In this document: positions 23,816 to 30,976 of the stretch, one piece after another | How positions within the stretch are numbered: the stretch's first letter is position 1 | How the letters are laid out: the number at the start of each line of letters is the position of its first letter | Origin: Verrucomicrobiota bacterium | GTDB taxonomy: Bacteria > Verrucomicrobiota > Lentisphaeria > Oligosphaerales > Oligosphaeraceae | Assembly (NCBI GenBank): GCA_019136135.1 | Contig: JAGVUR010000045.1 | Location: 1-34,093 of the forward strand | DNA: 34,093 bases | Direction: 5' to 3' | The notes under the pieces: generated by a model | What the model was told of the DNA's origin: nothing | Databases searched by the model: none | The model's input: the letters and a program-made list of their open reading frames with translations, nothing else | Made by a program: the position numbers and the translations under genes

Positions 23816-26509
23816 TCAATCTTGGGCCGTGTCCGTATCCAGGTACGGCAAAACATATCTAAACCCCACGTCCGAAGGGGCTACCGCAGTATCGTCGGAG
23901 CATTCCAATGGCAAATATCTCCGGGGAGTCGAACTGCTTGCGCCCTTGATCTGGAAAAACGTATCGGACGCATCCGGGAATTCGCTGGCTGTCCATTCGC
24001 GGACATTTCCCGCCATGTCAAACACGCCATACGGGGAAATGTCAGCGGGGAACGACCCTGGCGGCGCCCAACGCCCATATTCCCTCAAGGCATCCTCGTT
24101 CTCGTGGGTAAACAAGTATGAAGACACAAACGAATATCCCCAAGGATACGGACGGCCATCAGTCCCGCGAGCCGCCTTCTCCCACTCCTCAACCGTCGGC
24201 AACCTGCATGGCCGATGCAATTTCCGCCCCAGCCACTGGCAATACGCTTCCGCCGCCTCGCGGGAAATTCCCACTACGGGATGCTCGCGCTTCAATTCGG
24301 GAAGCAGCTTCCCGGAGCCATCCCACGCCGCAAACGCCACATTGCTGCCTGCCGTCAAGATAACCCGGCTGATGTATTCCTCGCGCTCGCGAACGCCATC
24401 CAGGCTCAGCCAAAACTCCAGGTATTCCCCGTTGGTAACCTCGTACAGGGAGATGAAGAACGGCTTGACATCAACCTCCAATTCGCGGCGATAGGGGGAT
24501 GCCTTGCCGCCAATCAGGCAGGTCCCGCCAGGCACATATGCGGTTCCTGCGGGAATCGCCTTGGGCAAGTCGTACCATACGCTCTTCTGCTCACCGTGCT
24601 TCAATGTCACCGGGCATATCAGTTCAGGAATGCCTTCCAATTGCATCTTGATCAAATAGGTCCCCTTAGGCAACCTCAGGCCACGAAGGGGGCTGTAGAG
24701 CAACTCGAAATTCACCGGGCTTCCCGAACCTAGCTGCGTTCCGTCTGCATCCATCACCAAAGGAGCGATTTCCAACGCAGCTCCAGGAGGAGTCGTTTGC
24801 ACTTCCAACGTGCATTGCCCCGCCAACGCAACTTCCATTTCCGCGATCAGGCCGGACATTTCCTCGCTTGACCGCTCAAGGTTGTCACCGAAATTAGCCG
24901 CCAGCAATCCGCGGAGCTTCCTCAATTCGTTCAACTTGCCATGCTCCAGGCAGAACTTGATCCTGCGCTTCATGATGCGTTCCCGCCACTGCTGGATATC
25001 CTGCCTGCTGTTGCGGAGCCCGGCCATGGAGCTGAGCAAAAGGCTCGCCTCGTTGAAATGGTTGTCTATCTCGGCCATCGTTGCCTCATAGCGCTCTTGT
25101 CCAATGATCTCCTGCCCCTCCTCGCCCCGCCTTTCGGCGGCGAGCCTGGCCTCTTGCTCATCGTTCAAACGCTTGCTAAGGGCCTCCAGCTTGAATTCGC
25201 CCGAGGCGACACTCAGGTGGACTTGACGCATCGTCAGGTTGTAATAGTACGAATAGACAATGTAGTTCGCCGAAACAAAGGTCAGCAGGGCAACAAGTCC
25301 GCTGAATACAATGGCGGTCTTGATCGGATTGCGCTTGAAGAACTTGAGCATGCGCCTCCAATATGGCGCCCTGTACGCCATGACCCGAAGACCTTCCTGG
25401 TGGGCAATCAAATCCTTCAACAACTCGTTGACTGCCTTGTACCGGCTCTCCTTGTTCACGTTCATCGCCTTCAGGCAAATCGCCTCCAGCTCCGGAGGTA
25501 TGTCGCGCCCGAATGCGGTCTGCCGAGGACGACGATATTGACCGCGAGACACCGCATTCAAAATTTCATTCTCCTCGTGCTTGTCGGAAAACGGATTCGT
25601 AAATGTCAGCAACTCGTACAGGATGATCCCCAGCGAATAAATGTCCGTCCGAGTATCGATCGCCTCGACATCGCCGAAGATCTGTTCGGGCGACATGAAC
25701 CTTGGCGTCCCGTTGAGCTGGCCGTCTCGTGTCAGGTTGCCGATTGGCAGGCTCACGGCCGCCGCATCCATCGCAATATCCATCGACTGGGAGTACGGAT
25801 CGTCATCTTCGATCCCACCCTGGTCGTTCATCTCGTAAACCTCAATGGGACTCTGCATCGCCGGAACGTGAGAACTGTAGCTGGAATCCATTTTCTTGAC
25901 CAGCCCCCAGTCGATGATCGTCACTTCGCCGAAGTTCCCAACCAAGATGTTCTCGGGCTTCAGGTCGCGATGGATGATCCCCTTGCTGTGGGCATACGAT
26001 ATCCCCTGGCAAATTTTTTGGAAGATCGACATTCGCATATGGAACGTATAGACCTTCGTGTAGGCGGGATTGCGTTGGGACATTTGGGTGATGATATGCC
26101 TGAGCGAATCGCCACGAAGCCGCTTCATGGTAAAGTAGATTCCCTTGCTGGGACTCGCGCCAATCGAGTGGATCGGCACGATGTTGGGGTGTTCCAGCTG
26201 CGCCGCGGCCTTGGCTTCACGAACTATCCGCTCAATCTGGTCAAGGCTGTACTGGTTGTCCGGCTTCAACGTCTTGACAGCGATTACACGACCCAACGTA
26301 TCGTCGCGTGCCGTAAAAATCTCGCCTGTCCCGCCGGCAGCCAATCTCTCAATCTTGGAAAGCTGAGGCTCGACGAGGTCAACGTTCAGACCCAGCTCCT
26401 CGATTTCAGCACGCATGAACTCGACGGGATTGTCCGGTATGAACACGTTGTCTTCATCGGTAATCCGAAATGCGCTGGGGAATGGAGATGTCTTGCCTTC
26501 AGTCGTCAC
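23816..26509 (-). CDS. Membrane serine/threonine protein kinase with C-terminal SUMF1-like domain
   Basis: 897 residues. Kinase domain at about 50-370: glycine loop LAAGGTGEIF, Lys79 in AVKT, HRDLKPEN with Asp182, the metal site written IIDWG (Asp200, DWG in place of DFG) and GTPRFMSPEQ. An insert of about 60 residues lies between DWG and the activation segment end. One membrane helix follows (about 396-418), then a probable coiled coil (about 430-500) and a PEGA-like beta segment near 565-650. The C-terminus is a SUMF1/formylglycine-generating fold (about 655-890) with GGTCLIGG, LPTVEEWEKAARG, YPWG, GVFDMAGNVREWT and DVGFRYV. The catalytic Cys pair of true FGE is not evident, so this part probably binds a ligand. 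Such fusions occur in Planctomycetes, Lentisphaerae and Chlamydia (Pkn1). The start is GTG, with GGAG seven bases before it. Confidence 0.92.
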   Translation of the reverse strand: MTTEGKTSPFPSAFRITDEDNVFIPDNPVEFMRAEIEELGLNVDLVEPQLSKIERLAAGGTGEIFTARDDTLGRVIAVKTLKPDNQYSLDQIERIVREAKAAAQLEHPNIVPIHSIGASPSKGIYFTMKRLRGDSLRHIITQMSQRNPAYTKVYTFHMRMSIFQKICQGISYAHSKGIIHRDLKPENILVGNFGEVTIIDWGLVKKMDSSYSSHVPAMQSPIEVYEMNDQGGIEDDDPYSQSMDIAMDAAAVSLPIGNLTRDGQLNGTPRFMSPEQIFGDVEAIDTRTDIYSLGIILYELLTFTNPFSDKHEENEILNAVSRGQYRRPRQTAFGRDIPPELEAICLKAMNVNKESRYKAVNELLKDLIAHQEGLRVMAYRAPYWRRMLKFFKRNPIKTAIVFSGLVALLTFVSANYIVYSYYYNLTMRQVHLSVASGEFKLEALSKRLNDEQEARLAAERRGEEGQEIIGQERYEATMAEIDNHFNEASLLLSSMAGLRNSRQDIQQWRERIMKRRIKFCLEHGKLNELRKLRGLLAANFGDNLERSSEEMSGLIAEMEVALAGQCTLEVQTTPPGAALEIAPLVMDADGTQLGSGSPVNFELLYSPLRGLRLPKGTYLIKMQLEGIPELICPVTLKHGEQKSVWYDLPKAIPAGTAYVPGGTCLIGGKASPYRRELEVDVKPFFISLYEVTNGEYLEFWLSLDGVREREEYISRVILTAGSNVAFAAWDGSGKLLPELKREHPVVGISREAAEAYCQWLGRKLHRPCRLPTVEEWEKAARGTDGRPYPWGYSFVSSYLFTHENEDALREYGRWAPPGSFPADISPYGVFDMAGNVREWTASEFPDASDTFFQIKGASSSTPRRYLPLECSDDTAVAPSDVGFRYVLPYLDTDTAQD

Positions 26510-26552
26510 GAACGGGCTCCAAAGTAAATGTCTTTTTCACGCCTATAGCTTG

Positions 26553-26580
26553 AAAATACACCAATTCGCACGATTGTAAA
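26553..26580 (-). promoter_or_regulatory. Candidate promoter of the kinase gene
   Basis: Read leftward: TTTACA (26580-26575), 16 bases, TATTTT (26558-26553), about 45 bases before the GTG. A CACCAAT/ATTGGTG inverted repeat (26559-26591) overlaps it in the space shared with the divergent ceramidase-like gene and could be an operator. Confidence 0.35.
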
Positions 26581-26649
26581 TAATATTGGTGAAAAAAAGG
26601 TGTTTTTCTTGAAAACTGTTTGTCCACCCCAACCCCCCGGAGCGTAAGA

Positions 26650-27963
26650 ATGTCTCTTCAAGTCGGTGCCGCCCAAGTCAACATTACCCCGAACCTCGGC
26701 TGTCATCTCGTTGGCTATTTTGAAGACCGGATTGCCAACGACATCAACGATCCGCTTTTCGTCAAGGCAATCGTCTTCAACGATGGCGAACGCACAGTTG
26801 GCCTGATCTGCCTGGACTTGATCGATATTCCAATTTGGCTTGCCGCCAACGCCAAGGCCCTGATCCAGAAGCAGACCGGAGTCTCCCCGGACAACGTGAT
26901 CATCTCCTCGGTCCACACCCACACCGCCCCCGCGATGTCCGGAGTCTTGGAGACACCGCCACAATTGGACTACATCCAAACCATACCGCAGAAGATCGCG
27001 GACTCCTTCGTCCTGGCCCAAAACCGCCTCGAACCCGCAGAAATCGCCTGCGCCAAAGGCGATTGCCATGAGGAGTGCCACAACAGAAGATGGCACATGA
27101 AAGACGGATCCGTCAGGATGAACCCCGGACATCTCAACCCGGATGCCATCAAGCCCGCAGGGCCAACCGATCCCGAACTGCAAATCCTGGTCGCCCGAAA
27201 CAAGGACACCAAGAAAACAATCGCAGTCTATGCAAACCTGGCGCTCCACTACGTGGGAAACGGAAAGGCGCTCTCAGTCTCGGCAGACTACTTTGGAGAA
27301 TACGCCAAGGCACTGCAGAGAATCGCAGGAGAAGACTTCCTCGTCATCCTCGCAAATGGATGCCAGGGAAATATCAACAACCTGGATTTCACAAAGCCGA
27401 GACGTACATCAAGAGACCCGTACTTCCAGCAACGACGAGTCGCAAACGTCGTAGCCGCAGAAACCTGGAAACAATGGTGCATCCTCAGGGAAGAGGAATT
27501 CACAAGCAAGGCAACCGTTGACGCAAAACTCCAATGGCTGCCGTTCCATTCGCGAAGGGCGACACCGGAACAAATCGCAAAGGCGCGGGAACTGTACTTG
27601 TCAGGCGACAAGAGCAACAAGAGCGAGTGGACTTATGCACGCGAACTCGTCATGCTCGAACATCTCCCAATGGAGTACGAGGTCCCCGTGCAATCGATGA
27701 AAATCGGCACGATGGGAATCGCGGCGCTCTGCGGCGAAATATTCGTGGAATTCGGCCTTGACATCAAGTCGCGATCCCCGTTTGCAAACACAATGGTTGT
27801 CGGAATCGCCAATGGAAACAACGGATACGTCGCCACAGCAAAGGCGCTGGACGAAGGCTCCTACGAAACAAGGCTCTGCAGACACGTCAGATCACCAAAG
27901 GGAACCGGGGAACTCTGGGCAGATACTGCTGTCAATCAGCTTAACGAACTCTATGGGAAATAA
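26650..27963 (+). CDS. Second ceramidase-like hydrolase
   Basis: The start is set at 26650 (MSLQVGAAQV...), with GGAG seven bases upstream; an in-frame TTG 30 bases earlier has none. The 437-residue product belongs to the same family as the gene at 4928-6250, with the opening GAAQVNITPNLGCHLVGYF, SSVHTHTAP with His89 and His91, NLALHYVG, and ANGCQGNINN. It also lacks a signal peptide and the C-terminal domain of secreted ceramidases. Sequence identity between the two is moderate, so they are old paralogues. It lies 34 bases before the Tat-exported oxidoreductase gene, and a terminator follows that gene, so the two form an operon. The substrate is unknown. Confidence 0.8.
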   Translation: MSLQVGAAQVNITPNLGCHLVGYFEDRIANDINDPLFVKAIVFNDGERTVGLICLDLIDIPIWLAANAKALIQKQTGVSPDNVIISSVHTHTAPAMSGVLETPPQLDYIQTIPQKIADSFVLAQNRLEPAEIACAKGDCHEECHNRRWHMKDGSVRMNPGHLNPDAIKPAGPTDPELQILVARNKDTKKTIAVYANLALHYVGNGKALSVSADYFGEYAKALQRIAGEDFLVILANGCQGNINNLDFTKPRRTSRDPYFQQRRVANVVAAETWKQWCILREEEFTSKATVDAKLQWLPFHSRRATPEQIAKARELYLSGDKSNKSEWTYARELVMLEHLPMEYEVPVQSMKIGTMGIAALCGEIFVEFGLDIKSRSPFANTMVVGIANGNNGYVATAKALDEGSYETRLCRHVRSPKGTGELWADTAVNQLNELYGK

Positions 27964-27997
27964 CATTCTCCAACAAACACCTAAGGAGTAGAAAAAA

Positions 27998-29344
27998 ATG
28001 GAAATCGACAGGCGTGACTTCATCAAATCCTCATGCACCGTCGGTGCAGGCCTACTGGCTTTCAACCACGCCAGACTTCTGGCGCAGGACGGACCGGCAA
28101 ATGCAGCCGCCAGCACGGCCGCCAATTCCTCAATCAACGTGGGAATCATCGGAACAGGTGTGCAGGGACGAATCCTGGCAGAATGCGTCCGTAAGATAGA
28201 AGGCGTCAGATGCCTCGCAATCTGCGACATCTGGGACTACAACAGAAACTATATGCAGCGACGCTTCAGGGCATACAAAAAACCTGTCAACGCATACGTC
28301 GACTACCAGGAAATGCTTGAAAAGGAAAAGGACCTCGACGCTGTCGTCGTCGCCACTCCCGACCACTTCCATGCAGAACATGCCATCGCAGCCATGAAAG
28401 CCGGGAAGCATGTCTACTGCGAAAAGGAAATGACGCATGAAATCAAGCTCGCCCAAGACATGGTCACCGCCTCAAACGAAACAGGAAAACTCCTGCAGAT
28501 CGGGCATCAGAGACGCTCGAATCCTGTTTACCAATATGCCTACAAGATGATCAACGAAGAAGGACTCTGTGGAAGGCTCACAGCCATCTACGGACAATGG
28601 AACAGAACCCCAGAAGCACTCCTCGAATGGGCAAAAGGACAGGAAGTCCCGGACGAACTCCTCAAGAAGTATGGCTACGAAAACATGAACGAGTTCAAGA
28701 ACTGGAGATGGTACAAGAAATACTCGAGAGGACCCATCGCCGACCTGGGTTCGCACCAGATCGATATCTTCTCTTGGTTCCTCAATACGGAACCCTATGC
28801 CGTCACAGCTTTCGGAGGAGACGATTTCCCGGATTTCCCAGACCCCGAAGTAAAGCGCGAATGGTATGAAGATGTAACCGTGATGTACGACTACAAGACA
28901 ACCTTCCAGGGCAAGAAGGGATCCGCACGCTCATACTACCAGGTCCTCAATACCGCCAGCTGGCAAGAATACTACGAGAGATTCTCCGGCAGCAAGGGCG
29001 TGATCAACCTCTCCGAAAACCCAAGGAACTGCTACTTCGTTCCTGGCGCCAACATCGATCCCCCAGAGTGGATGCAGGGAGTCGAGCAAGTCGCCATCGG
29101 TGGTGGACTCCAGGCAATCCCCCTGATCCCCGCCTTCAAGAAACGTTCCGAAGAACATGCAGCAGTCATGAAAGACTTCGAGATGAAGCAAGGACATCAC
29201 CTCCACCTCGAAAACTTCTTCGCGGCTGTCGCCAAAAACGACAAGAAAATGCTCAATTGCCCCGGCGAAGTCGGCTATGACTCCTGTGTCACCGTCCTCT
29301 CAGTCATCCCGGCAATCGAAAAGGGCGGCCTGAAGATTAGATAA
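27998..29344 (+). CDS. Tat-exported Gfo/Idh/MocA-family oxidoreductase
   Basis: A 448-residue protein: twin-arginine signal MEIDRRDFIKSS, a weak hydrophobic stretch to about residue 30, then an Ala/Ser/Asn linker. A Rossmann fold follows (NVGIIGTGVQG at about 47-57). The catalytic Lys is in CEKEMTH (141-147), where Glu replaces the usual Pro of the EKP motif. The family helix GPIADLGSHQIDIFSW and a long C-terminal domain follow. Members with this layout are common in PVC bacteria; some related exported enzymes act as cofactor-retaining glycoside hydrolases, but the substrate here is unknown. AAGGAG precedes the ATG. It is co-transcribed with the ceramidase-like gene 34 bases upstream and ends before a terminator at 29365-29400. 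Confidence 0.9.
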   Translation: MEIDRRDFIKSSCTVGAGLLAFNHARLLAQDGPANAAASTAANSSINVGIIGTGVQGRILAECVRKIEGVRCLAICDIWDYNRNYMQRRFRAYKKPVNAYVDYQEMLEKEKDLDAVVVATPDHFHAEHAIAAMKAGKHVYCEKEMTHEIKLAQDMVTASNETGKLLQIGHQRRSNPVYQYAYKMINEEGLCGRLTAIYGQWNRTPEALLEWAKGQEVPDELLKKYGYENMNEFKNWRWYKKYSRGPIADLGSHQIDIFSWFLNTEPYAVTAFGGDDFPDFPDPEVKREWYEDVTVMYDYKTTFQGKKGSARSYYQVLNTASWQEYYERFSGSKGVINLSENPRNCYFVPGANIDPPEWMQGVEQVAIGGGLQAIPLIPAFKKRSEEHAAVMKDFEMKQGHHLHLENFFAAVAKNDKKMLNCPGEVGYDSCVTVLSVIPAIEKGGLKIR

Positions 29345-29364
29345 TCACCACCCCAAAAAACTAC

Positions 29365-29400
29365 GACGCGTGCCAACTCACCTTTGGCACGCGCCTTTTT
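29365..29400 (+). terminator. Intrinsic terminator after the oxidoreductase gene
   Basis: GCGTGCCA (29368-29375) pairs with TGGCACGC (29385-29392), followed by GCC and five T. It is 20 bases past the stop codon. Confidence 0.88.
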
Positions 29401-29405
29401 GAAAA

Positions 29406-29461
29406 CCTCCTGAATCCATTACTAATATTATTAGATGTTGCGGTTGCAGGAGGTGTTTTTT
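29406..29461 (+). other. Second hairpin with nested palindrome and T-run
   Basis: CCTCCTG (29406-29412) pairs with CAGGAGG (29447-29453), and a perfect palindrome CTAATATTATTAG (29422-29434) sits in the loop. A T-run to 29461 follows. It could be a back-up terminator or a leader element. With the rest of 29462-29547, which holds only a 12-bp palindrome (CACAAAATTGTG, 29495-29506), it fills the gap before the LysM gene promoter. Confidence 0.4.
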
Positions 29462-29547
29462 GACTTGATTTCGAGGTGTGAAAAAAAGACACGTCACAAA
29501 ATTGTGTGCCAATTGAAAAAAACTCAACAAATACCTTGTTAAATTTA

Positions 29548-29575
29548 TTGCCAGAAACGAAAATTGGATTATAAT
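29548..29575 (+). promoter_or_regulatory. Promoter of the LysM lipoprotein gene
   Basis: TTGCCA at 29548-29553, a 16-base spacer, and a consensus TATAAT at 29570-29575. The leader is about 90 bases. This is the best promoter match in the window. Confidence 0.6.
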
Positions 29576-29673
29576 TAGTTATTTGACAGGTTATGTTGTT
29601 TTTGAGGTTGGGTTTGGTCAATTCCATAACCAATCGTTCAGGGGAAGCTAGACATCATTAAGGAGTTATAAAG

Positions 29674-30873
29674 ATGAAGAAGCAGTCGTGGTTGTTTGTC
29701 ACTGTGGCCTTGGCATTGGTTGTCAGTTGTTTTCTGACAGGTTGCGCCTCGACCAAGAAGGAAAAGAAAGCCGATACCCGTGCTATTTTGCGCACTCGCG
29801 ACTCGGTTCCCCCGCCCTACTCTTCGCCCTCCAGCGTAAAGGAACTGGTCCCTGAGCCAGCAGCCCCTGCGACGCCTCCTTCCGCCACGGCTCCCGTCAG
29901 CCCCAGCAACCTGGCGTCAAACGAGCAGCCCGCAATCCCGGGACAAGCGACCAACTTGTTCGTGCCTGCCGATACCGCCGAAGCCCCGGCGCCCACAATC
30001 AACTCGCTCTTCACGGGGGACGACGGCAATGCCGCGCCTACCCTGGTCGCCGTCTCAACAACAGGCCAAACCAAGCCCACCGCCGTCAAGCCGGTTCCTA
30101 TCAAAAAACCTGCCAGCCCCACCCCCAAGGCAGGCACCCGAACCTACACGGTCGTCCAGGGCGACCGTGGCTATGACATCGCCTATAGGTACGGTGTCTC
30201 ATGGAAGGACATCGCCGCCCTCAATGGACTCAGCGACAACTCAATCCTCCATATCGGCACAGTCCTGACACTCCCTGAAAATGCACTCGAAACCCCAAGG
30301 GCAGGACGCCCAAGACCAAAGGCAACTGCCACGAAAAAATCAACCACCACAACCACCAAGTCTTCTACCACAACAAAGGGAGCGACGGCAAAGGTCGTCC
30401 CCGCCGATGGCAAGTATACCGTCAAGTCCGGCGACAGCCTTTGGACAATCGCAAAAGCCCATGGAGTCAAATTCGAAGACATCAAAGCATGGAATCCAGA
30501 AGCCACTGCAAAAGGACTGCAAATCGGTCAGGTCGTCATGTTGAAGGGCGACGCCAAGGCGGAAACCAAGAAGACGGAAAGCAAGGCTGAAGAAGCCAAG
30601 AAGGACGCGCCTGCCGAAAAGGGTCCGCAGGTCGTCGTCCCAGACAAGACTCCCGTCAACCAAGCGCTTCCCACCGTAGAACCCGTTGTCACCCTGCAGG
30701 AGCAGCCGACCTTGTCGCACACGATTGCCCCAGGCGAGACCTTGGCGAAAATCGCATCGTACTACGGCGCGTCAGTGGAAAACATCAAGCTGAAGAATCC
30801 GACGATCATGACTGACAACGACCTGAAGGTCGGCGAAAAGATCTTGATCCCATACACCTCTACGACGCCCTGA
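29674..30873 (+). CDS. Lipoprotein with three LysM domains
   Basis: 399 residues. Signal peptide with lipobox FLTGC (Cys24), a Pro/Ala/Ser/Thr-rich linker to about 155, then LysM domains at about 157-201 (YTVVQGDRGYDIAYRYGV), 248-291 (YTVKSGDSLWTIAKAHGV) and 348-393 (HTIAPGETLAKIASYYGA), joined by Thr/Lys-rich and Lys/Glu-rich linkers. LysM binds the sugar backbone of peptidoglycan, so the protein probably ties the outer membrane to the cell wall. No peptidase domain is present. The start is supported by AAGGAG about nine bases before the ATG. It is a single-gene unit with a strong promoter and terminator, which suggests steady, high expression as for structural lipoproteins. Confidence 0.93.
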   Translation: MKKQSWLFVTVALALVVSCFLTGCASTKKEKKADTRAILRTRDSVPPPYSSPSSVKELVPEPAAPATPPSATAPVSPSNLASNEQPAIPGQATNLFVPADTAEAPAPTINSLFTGDDGNAAPTLVAVSTTGQTKPTAVKPVPIKKPASPTPKAGTRTYTVVQGDRGYDIAYRYGVSWKDIAALNGLSDNSILHIGTVLTLPENALETPRAGRPRPKATATKKSTTTTTKSSTTTKGATAKVVPADGKYTVKSGDSLWTIAKAHGVKFEDIKAWNPEATAKGLQIGQVVMLKGDAKAETKKTESKAEEAKKDAPAEKGPQVVVPDKTPVNQALPTVEPVVTLQEQPTLSHTIAPGETLAKIASYYGASVENIKLKNPTIMTDNDLKVGEKILIPYTSTTP

Positions 30874-30912
30874 TCCCCGCTTGATCCCATAGCCTGATTC
30901 AAGTCAAGACAA

Positions 30913-30950
30913 AGCGTCCCTGAGCCAATAGACTCACGGACGCTTTTTTT
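30913..30950 (+). terminator. Intrinsic terminator after the LysM gene
   Basis: AGCGTCC (30913-30919) pairs with GGACGCT (30938-30944), with CTGAG/CTCA pairing inside, followed by seven T. It lies 40 bases past the stop codon and only 26 bases before the next start codon. Confidence 0.9.
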
Positions 30951-30976
30951 AACACCAGCACAGTCGGAGAATTCCT

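Noticed and set aside
24941..26527. 528-codon open frame opposite the kinase gene
   Set aside because: It is antisense to well-conserved kinase motifs. It has no recognisable domain and arises because the G/C-ending codons of the real gene leave few stops opposite.
29401..29547. Riboswitch ahead of the LysM gene
   Set aside because: The hairpins lie upstream of the best promoter (29548-29575), so they would not be in the LysM transcript, and no known riboswitch core is visible.
30951..30976. Separate promoter for the GH42-like gene in the 26 bases after the terminator
   Set aside because: The gap is too short for a full promoter and leader, and no hexamers match. Read-through or a promoter inside the LysM gene remains open.
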